A stretch of 64,000 nt of DNA from Flavobacterium psychroterrae (GTDB lineage: Bacteria; Bacteroidota; Bacteroidia; Flavobacteriales; Flavobacteriaceae), in contig NZ_JAGYVZ010000008.1 in NCBI RefSeq assembly GCF_018380615.1, forward strand, positions 1-64,000. Reading direction: 5' to 3'. Below the pieces are notes generated by a model that saw nothing but the letters and a program-made list of their open reading frames with translations, was not told the DNA's origin and did no database searches. How positions within the stretch are numbered: position 1 is the stretch's first letter; each line of letters opens with the position of its first letter. Shown one piece after another: positions 44,871 through 53,414 of this stretch. Both the position numbers and the translations under genes were made by a program.

Positions 44871-45771
44871 GATTTTTTCCTTTTAAAATATGAAAAACGT
44901 GCATAACATGAGGGAAAACAGCATCCATAGATTCCCTTGCTCCGTTTGTTGATCCCGGCAAAGCTAGAACCAAACTCTTTCCTAATGTTCCTGCAACAGT
45001 TCTGGATAACATGGCATAAGGCATTCGTTGTTGTCCGTAATCTCGAATGGCTTCTTCTATTCCCGGAATTCTGCTTTCTAATAATGGTGATAATGCTTCG
45101 GGCGTTACATCTCTTGGCGACAAACCTGTTCCGCCTGTAAAAATGACCAGTTGATGTTCTTTCGCGAAAGCTTTTGTTCGTTCCTGAATAATATCGATTT
45201 CATCTGGAATGATCTCATAATGCGCTGTTTCAACTCCGTACGAAATTAATTTTTCCACTATAATTTTACCGGAACGATCTTCTTTATCGCCAGCAAAAAT
45301 CGAATCAGAACAAACAAAAACTGCTGCTTTTATTACGTTCGGGAATTTATTTTTAAAAGATGATTTTCCACCTTCTTTATTCACTAATTTGATTGTTGAA
45401 ATTTCAATTTCTTTATCAATTGGTTTCAACATATCGTACATTGTCAAAGCCACGATTGATGCGCCATGCATTGCCTCAACCTCAACTCCGGTTTTGTAAA
45501 CGGTTTTTACATGGAAAATAATCTCAATATTTAAACCTTCAATCTTATATTCAACCGATGTAAATTCAATTGGAATGGGGTGACAATCCGGAATCGATAA
45601 ATGCGTGTTTTTCACCGCAAATAATCCGGCTGTTTTTGCCATTTCAAACACATTCCCTTTCGGAACCAGATTATTCACTACAGCATCAATTGTTTCTTGT
45701 TTGCTAACTTTGACAATTGCCGTGGCTGTTGCAGTTCTTAAGGTGCTTATTTTATGCGTAATATCTACCAT
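44857..45771 (-). CDS. moaCB: MoaC-MoaB fusion, cyclic pyranopterin synthase / adenylyltransferase-like
   Basis: A 304-residue bifunctional protein. Residues 1-145 are MoaC (KGNVFEMAKTAGLFAVKNT, LSIPDCHPIPIE, EVEAMHGASIVALTMYDMLKP), which finishes cyclic pyranopterin formation. Residues about 155-304 are MoaB/MogA-like (VFVCSDSIFAGDKEDRSG, VIFTGGTGLSPRDVTPEA, LALPGSTNGARESMD), which adenylates molybdopterin. The joint lies near residue 148. It is ten bases downstream of moaE and overlaps moaA by 14 bases. MoaCB fusions are known in several bacteria. Confidence 0.95.
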   Translation of the reverse strand: MVDITHKISTLRTATATAIVKVSKQETIDAVVNNLVPKGNVFEMAKTAGLFAVKNTHLSIPDCHPIPIEFTSVEYKIEGLNIEIIFHVKTVYKTGVEVEAMHGASIVALTMYDMLKPIDKEIEISTIKLVNKEGGKSSFKNKFPNVIKAAVFVCSDSIFAGDKEDRSGKIIVEKLISYGVETAHYEIIPDEIDIIQERTKAFAKEHQLVIFTGGTGLSPRDVTPEALSPLLESRIPGIEEAIRDYGQQRMPYAMLSRTVAGTLGKSLVLALPGSTNGARESMDAVFPHVMHVFHILKGKNHDTL

Positions 45772-45780
45772 TATATTTTA

Positions 45781-46212
45781 TTAGGTATTTTGTTTCCAGG
45801 TGAATGTATCGTTTTCAAATATTTCTTTACCAAAAATTGGCACATCGGTTTTGATCCAGTTTACAATAGCTTCTGTCGCTTCATAAACCTGTTTTCTTCG
45901 CGTTGCCGAAACAAATACGAACAAACAAATTTCGCCTGCTTTTACAACTCCCAAACTATGGTAAATATGCATGCAGGTTAAGTCGAATTTGGCAAAAGCT
46001 TTTTCACGAATTGTGTGCAAAGCTTCATTCGCCATATCTGTATACGCCGAATAATCGATTGCCACAACGGTATTATCATGAATAACATCGGCACGAACCT
46101 GACCCAGAAAAATATTATGCGCACCAATCGTATGTTTCGACTGATGTTTTGCAATTGACTCCGCAATAAATTCAGGAGCAATTGGTCCTTCTACAAATAC
46201 ATTTTTACTCAT
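45781..46212 (-). CDS. moaE: Molybdopterin synthase catalytic subunit MoaE
   Basis: A 143-residue protein with the MoaE pattern: GAHNIFLGQVRAD near 33-45, AIDYSAYTDMA near 51-61, YHSLGVVKAGEICLFVFVSATRRKQVYEAT near 88-118 and the conserved Lys in WIKTDVPIFGKE near 122-133. With MoaD it inserts two sulfurs into cyclic pyranopterin to give molybdopterin. It is ten bases upstream of moaCB. A 200-base palindromic spacer separates it from moeB. Confidence 0.96.
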   Translation of the reverse strand: MSKNVFVEGPIAPEFIAESIAKHQSKHTIGAHNIFLGQVRADVIHDNTVVAIDYSAYTDMANEALHTIREKAFAKFDLTCMHIYHSLGVVKAGEICLFVFVSATRRKQVYEATEAIVNWIKTDVPIFGKEIFENDTFTWKQNT

Positions 46213-46412
46213 TTTTTATTTTTTTTCCGCAGATTTATAAATCATAGATTGCGAGTCGGCCCACAGATTTACACTGATTTTAACGGGTTTTCTTTTTACC
46301 ACGACCCGACCGAAGGGAACAGGCGAAGCAATTACACAAATTTTCAAGAATTAAAAATTAAAAATCTGTGTTAATCTGTTTAATCCGTTAAATCTGTGGG
46401 CTATATCTTTAG
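46213..46412. repeat. Nested inverted-repeat spacer
   Basis: CCCACAGATTTA near 46260 pairs with TAAATCTGTGGG near 46390, with further AATCTGTG-type words inside. It belongs to the same word family as the spacers at 21720 and 49680. Confidence 0.55.
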
Positions 46413-47483
46413 CTATACTTTTCTTTTCAATAATTTATTCAATGCCAAAGCTCCTCCGGCTATACTTTTTACATTTTTAAATTGATGTTTTTGAAGCAAT
46501 TCAACAGCTATTTTACTTCTGATTCCGGATTGGCAGAAAACATAAATAGTTTGATTAGGATTTAGTTTTTTCATTTCGCTTCTTAAATTCATTAACGGAA
46601 TCTGAACTCCATTTTTGAAATTAATTTTCGGAACTTCATCTTCGTTTCTAACATCTAAAAAAAGGACTTCACCATTATTTATTTTATCCAGAATTTCTTT
46701 GGCTAAAACTTCTTCAACCTGATTTTCAACAACGTTATACTTTTCTTCAAAAGCCTTTTTATTGATTACAACAGTCGTATTCTTTTCAAAATCATACTTT
46801 TGCTGTTCATTATTCAAAATATTATAAACCAAAATTTTACCGCTTAAAACCTCTCCTATTTCCAGAATCATTTTAATGACTTCGTTGGCTTGTAACATTC
46901 CAATAATTCCAACTGTAATTCCAATTACGCCGGCATCTTCACAATTTACAGATTGAGTATTTTCATCCGGATATAAACATCTGTAAGTGGGTCCGTTTTG
47001 ATAGTTAAAAACCGAAACCTGACCCTGAAACCTGAAAATAGAACCGTAAACCATTGGTTTATTTGTTACAATACAGGCATCATTTATAAGATATTTTATG
47101 GCAATATTATCCGTTGCATCAACAATAATATCATACTTTTCAAAGATTGAAATCGCGTTATTTCCAAATAATTTCTCAGCAATTGCATTCACTTTTATTG
47201 ATGGATTCAAATCCGCGAGCATCAATTTAGCTTCATCAGCTTTGTATTTTCCAACAGCTGAACTTTTATAAATCACCTGACGATGCAAATTCGAAATTTC
47301 AATTACATCATCGTCAACAATTCCTATTTCACCCACGCCTGCCGCCGTTAAATAAGGCAATATTGAAGCTCCTAAACCTCCTGCTCCAATAACCAGCACT
47401 TTAGCTTTAGATAATTTATCCTGACCGGAATCTCCTATCTCAGGAAGTATAATTTGTCGGTTATAACGATCTTTCGTATTCAT
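46413..47483 (-). CDS. moeB: MoeB-like adenylyltransferase with rhodanese domain
   Basis: A 356-residue protein. Residues 1-240 form a ThiF/MoeB/E1-like adenylating domain: RYNRQIILPEIGDSGQDKLSKAKVLVIGAGGLGAS, DDDVIEISNLHRQVIY and VDATDNIAIKYLIND. Residues about 265-356 form a rhodanese with active-site Cys in YVFCQSGIRSK. It activates the MoaD C terminus and, with the rhodanese, can supply the sulfur. Start chosen at MNTKDRYNRQ; an in-frame extension to 47534 overlaps moaD. It follows moaD by ten bases. Confidence 0.93.
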   Translation of the reverse strand: MNTKDRYNRQIILPEIGDSGQDKLSKAKVLVIGAGGLGASILPYLTAAGVGEIGIVDDDVIEISNLHRQVIYKSSAVGKYKADEAKLMLADLNPSIKVNAIAEKLFGNNAISIFEKYDIIVDATDNIAIKYLINDACIVTNKPMVYGSIFRFQGQVSVFNYQNGPTYRCLYPDENTQSVNCEDAGVIGITVGIIGMLQANEVIKMILEIGEVLSGKILVYNILNNEQQKYDFEKNTTVVINKKAFEEKYNVVENQVEEVLAKEILDKINNGEVLFLDVRNEDEVPKINFKNGVQIPLMNLRSEMKKLNPNQTIYVFCQSGIRSKIAVELLQKHQFKNVKSIAGGALALNKLLKRKV

Positions 47484-47493
47484 AAAACTGATT

Positions 47494-47730
47494 TTATCCT
47501 CCTGCAAAAGGAGGTAACAACGCCACAATATCACTTGTTTGTAAAGTGTAATCGGTCGCTTTTGGCACTATTTTCTGGTTGACTGCCACACTAAAAGACA
47601 ATGATTCAAATTGGTATTTCTCTTCTAAATCCTGCAGTAATTCCTTCAGGGATATTTCAGAAAAAAATACTTTTTCGAACTCACATTTTGTCTTTTCCGC
47701 AACTGCTCCAAAATATTTTATCTCAATCAT
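47494..47730 (-). CDS. moaD: Molybdopterin synthase sulfur carrier MoaD
   Basis: A 78-residue ubiquitin-fold protein ending ALLPPFAGG. The C-terminal Gly-Gly is the residue pair adenylated by MoeB and then thiocarboxylated. The N-terminal strand IEIKYFGAVAEKT is typical of MoaD. It lies ten bases upstream of moeB in the same operon. Confidence 0.94.
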   Translation of the reverse strand: MIEIKYFGAVAEKTKCEFEKVFFSEISLKELLQDLEEKYQFESLSFSVAVNQKIVPKATDYTLQTSDIVALLPPFAGG

Positions 47731-47761
47731 TATTCTAAATTTAAATTCTGAATCCCGATAG

Positions 47762-48529
47762 CTATCGGGATAAATTCTTAACTTTTTGTTCCTGAAAATA
47801 AGAAGTCAGTCCCGAAGTATTTTTAACCACTTCGCCAATCACAATAATAGCAGGTGACGAAATTTTATTTTCTAATACTAATTTACTAATCGTACTTATT
47901 GTTCCAACAACTTTTTGCTCTGTATTTTTTGTTCCGTTTTGGATAATTGCTATTGGCAAATCGTCGGTTCGGTTTTCCTGATAAATCGAAATGATTTCCC
48001 CTAATTTATGCATTCCCATCAAAATAACAACCGTTGCATTCGATTTTGAGGCTAAATTAACATCTTTAGACAATTCGTGATTGGATGTTGTTCCTGTAAT
48101 TACCCAAAAACTTTCGGCTATTTGTCTTTGTGTCAAACTAATCCCAACCGAAGCCGGAACGCCTAAAGCAGATGAAATTCCGGGAACAACTTCTGTTGCA
48201 ATTCCAAATCTTTCCACATATTCAATTTCTTCACTTCCTCTTCCGAAAATGAACGGATCACCACCTTTTAAACGCACCACATGTCCGTAACGATTTGCCA
48301 TTGAAACAATCAATTCATTAATTTGATCTTGTGTATAAGCATGACATCCCAAACGTTTGCCTACAAAAACAATTTCTGCTTTTGTCGCGTATTGTAATAA
48401 TTCTTCATTGACCAAAGCATCATAAAAAACAACATCAGCATTTTCTAACGCTTTTATCGCTTTTAAAGTAATCAATTCAACATCTCCGGGACCTGCGCCT
48501 ACAATGGTCAGTTTTTGTGTTTTTAAATC
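47762..48529 (-). CDS. cobA: Uroporphyrinogen-III C-methyltransferase, start region frameshifted
   Basis: SAM-dependent SUMT that makes precorrin-2 for siroheme, needed by NirB. Conserved blocks are YDALVNEELL, VGKRLGCHAYTQDQIN, RLKGGDPFIFGRGSEE, VPGISSALGVPASVGISLTQR and IIVIGEVV. The essential SAM loop, KLTIVGAGPGDVEL, is in frame only upstream of the first usable start (TTG, 48475), and no ATG, GTG or TTG precedes it in that frame. An ATG at 48540, directly after mobA, opens MLCEI and then stops. One missing base in the TTT/AAAA run near 48521-48527 would join it to LKTQKLTIV. This is either a real frameshift or a sequence error. Confidence 0.88.
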   Translation of the reverse strand, partial: DLKTQKLTIVGAGPGDVELITLKAIKALENADVVFYDALVNEELLQYATKAEIVFVGKRLGCHAYTQDQINELIVSMANRYGHVVRLKGGDPFIFGRGSEEIEYVERFGIATEVVPGISSALGVPASVGISLTQRQIAESFWVITGTTSNHELSKDVNLASKSNATVVILMGMHKLGEIISIYQENRTDDLPIAIIQNGTKNTEQKVVGTISTISKLVLENKISSPAIIVIGEVVKNTSGLTSYFQEQKVKNLSR

Positions 48530-48540
48530 TCACATAGCAT

Positions 48541-49113
48541 TTAACTTAAATTGATATTCAGGTCATTTAATTCGTCAACCGAATTAATATTGGTTAAATG
48601 AAAGTTTTCACTTTCTTCAATCGTGATGATTTGATGCGGAACCTTTGCTATTAAATTCATCATTTTTAAATCGTCGCTATCAATTGCGCTTTTGATAACG
48701 GGTAATACTTTTTTAGAATAAATCCCAATCAACGGATGCATTCTGCTTTCAGAAGCAAAAACAGTAATTTCAGCCTCTTTATTATGTTTTGACATTAATT
48801 CCGATAATAATTCGGTCGAAATTAACGGAATATCACAACTCAGAATCAGATTAAATTCGGTTTCAGCATTTGTCAACGCCGTATAAATTCCGCCTAACGG
48901 ACCTTTATCTATAATAATATCGGGTATTTTTTGATAACTCAGATAATCGTATTCTTTGCTATTTGTTATTAATTTTATTGTTGATGTAATGGGTAAAATG
49001 GCCTTGATTATATGTTCAATAAATGGTTTTCCCTGAAACAATACTAATCCTTTCTCTGATTGCATTCGAGAACTTTTTCCTCCACAAAGAATAAATACTG
49101 TTAGTGTTTCCAT
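48541..49113 (-). CDS. mobA: Molybdenum cofactor guanylyltransferase MobA
   Basis: A 190-residue nucleotidyltransferase. The GTP-binding loop is ILCGGKSSRMQSEKGLVLFQGKPFIEHI at residues 8-35. DIIIDKGPLGGIYTAL near 65-80 and LSCDIPLIS near 92-100 supply the metal-binding Asp. It attaches GMP to molybdopterin to form the guanine dinucleotide cofactor needed by both nitrate reductases here. Its stop codon abuts the ATG at 48540 before cobA, so those genes are coupled. Confidence 0.94.
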   Translation of the reverse strand: METLTVFILCGGKSSRMQSEKGLVLFQGKPFIEHIIKAILPITSTIKLITNSKEYDYLSYQKIPDIIIDKGPLGGIYTALTNAETEFNLILSCDIPLISTELLSELMSKHNKEAEITVFASESRMHPLIGIYSKKVLPVIKSAIDSDDLKMMNLIAKVPHQIITIEESENFHLTNINSVDELNDLNINLS

Positions 49114-49169
49114 GATAATATACTTGTTTCAGGTTTTCTTGGTTTCAGGTTTCAAATTGAAATGAGAAA

Positions 49170-49670
49170 AAATTTTATCGCAAATTTTACAAAGGTTTTT
49201 CGCAAAGTTCGCAAAGTTTCATGCTTATTAATGGCTAAAATTTAGCAACAAAGTTCACAAAGCTGTATCTACTTGATCTGCAAAATCTGCGAGAAAAAAA
49301 AAACTACGTCCACTTTATTTTTAAATACCCTATAAAATCTGTTTCAAAAAATTTTACCGCAAAGTTTACAAAGGTTTTTCGCAAAGTTCGCAAAGTTTCA
49401 TGCTTATTAAAGGCTAAAATTTAGCAACAAAGTTCACAAAGCAGTATCTGCTCGATCTGCAAAATCTGCGAGAAAAAATAACTACGTCAACTTTATTTTT
49501 AAATACTCTATAAAATCTGTTTCAAAAAATTTTACTGCAAAATTTACAAAGGTTTTTCGCAAAGTTCGCAAAGTTTCATGCTTATTAATGGCTAAAATTT
49601 AGCAACAAAGTTCGCAAAGCCGTATCAGCTTAATCTGCAAAATCTGCGAGAAAAAATAACTTTCCAACTA
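49170..49670. repeat. Three tandem copies of a 178-179-bp repeat
   Basis: Units begin at about 49170, 49349 and 49527. Each contains CGCAAAGTTCGCAAAGTTTC, CATGCTTATTAA-GGCTAAAA and TCTGCAAAATCTGCGAGAAA with few differences. The third copy ends near 49665. A further palindromic spacer (GCCACAGATTAAAGGATTAA and its complement) fills 49680-49740. No gene is seen in 49114-49763. Confidence 0.88.
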
Positions 49671-49763
49671 TATCTCTTTTGCCACAGATTAAAGGATTAA
49701 AAAGATTAATCATGTTAATCTGTGAAATCTGTGGCAAAAAATAATTCAATAAATTTTTATACT

Positions 49764-50510
49764 TTACGGAAAAATCAATTTTATACTCGCCATTAAAATC
49801 ACAACTCCCAAAACCATTTTTAGTGTTCTGTTAGAAAAATATCCACTTCCGTAGAATCCTCCAAGAACTCCACCAATAACTGCAATTGGGACTAAATAAA
49901 AACTTTCGATTGGAATTGTTTTTCCTCCCAAAAAGAATCCTAACATTCCGGCAAATGAATTCACGAAAATAAATAAACTCGAAATTGCCGCTGATTCTTT
50001 GACTGTTGCCCATCCTAAAAATAATAAAATCGGACTTAAAATAATTCCGCCGCCAATGCCTAACATTCCGGACAATAAACCAATTGCAAATCCTATTGCT
50101 AATGCAAAAGGTAATTTTATTTCAACTACTTCTTTTTCTTTAAAATTAAATATCCCGAATAATCTTAGCGCTGCAAAAACCAATACGATTCCTAAAACAA
50201 TTTTATAAATTGTACTGTCTAATGTCACAAAACCGCCAATAAATGCTGCCGGAACTGAGGCAATAGCAAATGGATAAAACAGCTTTGGTTTGAAATAATT
50301 CATTCTGTAATAAAAGAAAAACGAAATACTCGAAACAAACAAATTCAACAACAAAGCCGAAGGTTTCATAATCGCCACCGGAAAAGCAAAAATCGTCATC
50401 AAAGCCAAATAACCCGATGCTCCGCCATGTCCAACACTAGAATATAAAAAAGCAATCACAATTAAGGCAAAGCTAAACAGGACAATATTTTCGGAACTAA
50501 GGAGATTCAT
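49764..50510 (-). CDS. TauE/SafE-family membrane transporter
   Basis: A 248-residue integral membrane protein with about eight helices and the family glycine motifs YSSVGHGGASGYLALM (about 25-40) and GLLSGMLGIGGGIILSPILLFLGW (about 145-168). The family exports sulfite, sulfoacetate or other anions. Within a molybdenum-cofactor and nitrate locus it could handle nitrite, sulfite or a sulfur compound of cofactor synthesis; nothing in the sequence decides. It lies between moeA and mobA on the same strand. Confidence 0.87.
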   Translation of the reverse strand: MNLLSSENIVLFSFALIVIAFLYSSVGHGGASGYLALMTIFAFPVAIMKPSALLLNLFVSSISFFFYYRMNYFKPKLFYPFAIASVPAAFIGGFVTLDSTIYKIVLGIVLVFAALRLFGIFNFKEKEVVEIKLPFALAIGFAIGLLSGMLGIGGGIILSPILLFLGWATVKESAAISSLFIFVNSFAGMLGFFLGGKTIPIESFYLVPIAVIGGVLGGFYGSGYFSNRTLKMVLGVVILMASIKLIFP

Positions 50511-50681
50511 AAGTTTTAAAATTGTTTTTTTTGTTTCAGATTTAATTTTGTTTCAGTTTTCTTTCTTTCAGGTTGCTATATGCTTTATTTTACACACTGC
50601 ACTCTACGATTAAAAATCCTATTTCTAGAATCTTTACTCTCTGCAATCTATTTTCTTGCTTCTAAAATCTCTCTTCTAATT

Positions 50682-51854
50682 CTAATCTATCGGCAATAAC
50701 GTTACCAATTCGCCTTTATTAATCGACTCAACATTATGTGGCACAACTAGTAAACAATTCGCAATTGCAAAAGTATTTAACATAGCTGAACTTTGCCCGC
50801 CCAAAACTGTAACGTGGGTTTCGTCATATAATGCTTTTAAAAACAATGTTTTTCCAGTTGTATTTGTAATATTATCATTTATTTTTCGAAGCAATTTATT
50901 TAAATGAATGTCTGAAAATCCCATTCTGTTTTTGATTGCCGGATAAACATAAATATAAAAATTAGTTAATGACGAAGCTGGATTTCCTGGCAAAGCAAAA
51001 ACTAAAGTTTCATTTTTCGATCCAAAAAACATTGGTTTTCCGGGTCTTTGGTTGAGTTTATAAAAAAGTTCTGTTACATCATTTTGAACTAAAGCTTCTT
51101 TTACAAAATCATAATCTCCAACAGAAATTCCGCCTGAGATTAAAACAATATCATGTTTTTTTAAAATTTCTTTTAAAGCTTTTTTAGTTGCTTTAAGATT
51201 ATCTTTTACTTTATAAACTTTTGCTTTTTTTATTCCGACATTTTGCAAAGCAGCCTGCAACATTACCGAATTACTTTCGTAAATTTTTCCTTTTGATAAT
51301 TTCTCACCCGGTTCTACTAATTCATTTCCGGTTACCAAAATAGCAACTTTAGGTTTTTTATAAACTGAAATTTCAGTAATTCCCAAACAAGCTAAAAAAC
51401 CAATTGCTGCTGGAGTAATCAAAGTATTGGCATTAAAAACAACTTCATCTTTACCAATTTGTTCTCCTTTACTTCGAACATTTTCAAATTGCTCCGGCAT
51501 TCTGGTTATCAAAATCGAATCATCAGTAGCCATTACATGTTCCTGCATGACAACGGTATCAGCATTATTAGGAACAAATGCTCCTGTAAAAATCCTAACA
51601 GCTTCGTTTTCTTTCAGTTTAATTTTTGAATGATCTCCGGCTTGTGAAATCCCTACTATATCATATTGATGTTTTTCGCTGTGAATAAATGCATAACCAT
51701 CCATAGCCGATTGGCGGAATGGCGGCATTGCAATTGGCGAATAAACTGTTTCTGCCAGAATATATCCCCGTGATTTATTCACTTGAATTTTCTGAACAGG
51801 CATTTTAATGCTATTCTCTGCAATAATCAATAAGGCTTCTTCGACTTGGATCAT
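50682..51854 (-). CDS. moeA: Molybdopterin molybdotransferase MoeA
   Basis: A 390-residue enzyme. It shows the MoeA pattern: RGYILAETVYSPIAMPPFRQSAMDGYAF (about 29-56), IFTGAFVPNNADTVVMQEH (about 88-106), VTGNELVEPGEKLSKGKIYESNS (about 174-196), ISGGISVGDYDFVKE (about 238-252) and ALPGNPASSLTNFY (about 287-300). It inserts molybdate into adenylated molybdopterin. It is the first gene of a same-strand series leading to mobA, cobA and the moa genes. A palindrome overlapping a TATATTTG box, like those of nirB and nasA, lies just upstream. Confidence 0.95.
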   Translation of the reverse strand: MIQVEEALLIIAENSIKMPVQKIQVNKSRGYILAETVYSPIAMPPFRQSAMDGYAFIHSEKHQYDIVGISQAGDHSKIKLKENEAVRIFTGAFVPNNADTVVMQEHVMATDDSILITRMPEQFENVRSKGEQIGKDEVVFNANTLITPAAIGFLACLGITEISVYKKPKVAILVTGNELVEPGEKLSKGKIYESNSVMLQAALQNVGIKKAKVYKVKDNLKATKKALKEILKKHDIVLISGGISVGDYDFVKEALVQNDVTELFYKLNQRPGKPMFFGSKNETLVFALPGNPASSLTNFYIYVYPAIKNRMGFSDIHLNKLLRKINDNITNTTGKTLFLKALYDETHVTVLGGQSSAMLNTFAIANCLLVVPHNVESINKGELVTLLPID

Positions 51855-51880
51855 GGTTTGCTATTTTATTAAGCAAAAAA

Positions 51881-51901
51881 TACTTATTACAAATATAAGT
51901 A
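51881..51901 (-). promoter_or_regulatory. moeA promoter: inverted repeat overlapping -7 box
   Basis: On the minus strand TACTTAT (51901-51895) and ATAAGTA (51887-51881) form an inverted pair, and TATATTTG (51897-51890) is the -7 match, 35 bases from the start codon. The string TACTTATATTTG is identical to the nirB promoter. Confidence 0.62.
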
Positions 51902-52012
51902 CTTTTACTTAGTTTAAATCATTAATAATCTAAAAATTTTAAAGAATATAAATTTAGGCTTAATTCTTCATATACTTCCAGAAAAAACGATAAATAGCTT
52001 TTTGAATTTTAA

Positions 52013-52279
52013 TTAGCGAAGATTATTCGAATTATTTCCTTTAAAATTTCCGGAAGGTAAATAATACAACCATGCAAATCCAATGAAAAACAAAACCGCA
52101 GAAGCTATAAATGCAGGTAATAATATCTCTTTATTATTATCTAATGCATTATTTAATGAAGCATATAGCAACCAAATTTGGATACTTACATTCAATATTA
52201 AAATAAAAATAAGTGTCGAAAGTATATTGTTTAGTTTATTTGGATTAACCCGATTCTGACTTCTTCTAAAAGTACTCAT
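52013..52279 (-). CDS. Small two-helix membrane protein (DUF6755-like)
   Basis: An 88-residue protein with two membrane helices (about 20-40 and 54-73), a basic N terminus (STFRRSQNRVNPNKLNN) and an Asn-rich C terminus. I associate it with DUF6755 from memory, with limited confidence. It is the last gene of the operon running from the second narK through the Mo subunit, 23 bases after the Rieske gene, so it is probably a small structural or anchoring subunit of that membrane complex. Confidence 0.65.
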   Translation of the reverse strand: MSTFRRSQNRVNPNKLNNILSTLIFILILNVSIQIWLLYASLNNALDNNKEILLPAFIASAVLFFIGFAWLYYLPSGNFKGNNSNNLR

Positions 52280-52302
52280 ATTGATTCAATTTAGGATTAT
52301 AA

Positions 52303-52815
52303 CTAACTTTCTTTGTGTTCTACAAGTGCTTTTACGTAAACGGCATTGTCTTTAAAAAATACTTCTAATTGCGGTAAAGCCCTTGGCGGCGGTCCTGCAA
52401 TTACATCTCCGGTCATGGCATCAAATGAACCTTCGTGACACGGACAATGAATAATTCCGGTTCCGGGTTTGTAGAACACAGAACAGGAAAGATGAGTACA
52501 TTTTTGTTCATAAGCCCTGAAATTGCCACTTTCAAGGTGAATTAATATATACGGAATTGTACTTCCTTCAATCACAAATCCTCTCGTTCCTCCTACCGGA
52601 ACTTCGCTTTTATTGCATACAAAATGTTCGCCTTGTACACCTTCCTTTGGTAATAAATAAGCTTTTGCGGCAACAAATCCGCTGCCCACCATTAATCCGC
52701 CGGAAACAAAAGTCAGGAACTTGGCAAAATCCCTGCGGCTAACTTGTGTGGATTCCTGTTTTTTTATTGGGAAATCTTTTTTCCAGTTTTCATTTAAATT
52801 ATCTTCTTTTGACAT
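52303..52815 (-). CDS. Rieske [2Fe-2S] protein with Tat-type N terminus
   Basis: A 170-residue protein. Residues 26-32 read SRRDFAK, a good Tat motif, followed by a hydrophobic segment (FLTFVSGGLMVGSGFVAA, 33-50), so it is probably exported folded and stays membrane-anchored. The Rieske domain has ligands Cys106 and His108 (CTHLSC) and Cys124 and His127 (CPCH). Extra cysteines 111 and 126 would form the disulfide of high-potential bc1-type Rieske proteins. It lies ten bases downstream of the four-cluster ferredoxin gene and is co-transcribed with the Mo subunit. It may link the quinol pool to the molybdo-enzyme. Confidence 0.9.
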   Translation of the reverse strand: MSKEDNLNENWKKDFPIKKQESTQVSRRDFAKFLTFVSGGLMVGSGFVAAKAYLLPKEGVQGEHFVCNKSEVPVGGTRGFVIEGSTIPYILIHLESGNFRAYEQKCTHLSCSVFYKPGTGIIHCPCHEGSFDAMTGDVIAGPPPRALPQLEVFFKDNAVYVKALVEHKES

Positions 52816-52825
52816 GGATATAGAT

Positions 52826-53395
52826 TTAATATATTCTTAATTCATTACTTCCTTTAGGCATCATAATATTCACTTTGGTATTTACTGTTTCTTTACCGAA
52901 AATAAACGTATTGATTGGGGAACTATTTGGTCTCATTTCTTCGATTTCTGCTCTTGTTCCGTAAAACAAAGCGCCACTTGGGCAAACTGTTGCACACATT
53001 GGTTTTTTGCCTACGCTGGTTCTGTCATAACACATGGTACATTTCATCATTAAATCGTACTCTTCCATTTTTTTAGGAACCCCAAACGGACAAGCCATAA
53101 CGCAATTAGAACAGCCAATACATCTCTCGGTATTTGCGGTATGAACAATCCCGAACTCGTCTTGCGAAATTGCATCGGCAGGACAAACATTTGCACAAAC
53201 CGGATCTTCACAATGCATACAAACTTGTACGGTTGTTTGAATTGTTGAAGAACGTTCCACATAATTCACGCTTATCAGAGATTCCTGACCGTTTGTTTCA
53301 CATTCTGCGCAAGCCATTTCACAGGCTTTACAGCCGATGCAGCGTTGCAGATCTACAAAAAACTCTTCGTTTTTATTGAAATTAGTTAAATTCAT
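52826..53395 (-). CDS. Four-[4Fe-4S] ferredoxin subunit (NrfC/DmsB type)
   Basis: A 189-residue electron-transfer subunit. Sixteen-cysteine architecture: [11 protein letters not shown] near 18-28, [14 protein letters not shown] near 59-72, [12 protein letters not shown] near 92-103 and [21 protein letters not shown] near 119-139. These fold into four clusters, as in DMSO-reductase-family beta subunits. No signal peptide. It should accept electrons from the Rieske or cytochrome-b-like protein and pass them to the Mo subunit encoded 19 bases upstream. Confidence 0.93.
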   Translation of the reverse strand: MNLTNFNKNEEFFVDLQRCIGCKACEMACAECETNGQESLISVNYVERSSTIQTTVQVCMHCEDPVCANVCPADAISQDEFGIVHTANTERCIGCSNCVMACPFGVPKKMEEYDLMMKCTMCYDRTSVGKKPMCATVCPSGALFYGTRAEIEEMRPNSSPINTFIFGKETVNTKVNIMMPKGSNELRIY

Positions 53396-53414
53396 CGTGT
53401 CATTTTTTTATAGA

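Noticed and set aside
49170..49670. Possible CRISPR array
   Set aside because: Units are 178-179 bp and repeat whole; there are no short repeats with unique spacers and no cas genes.
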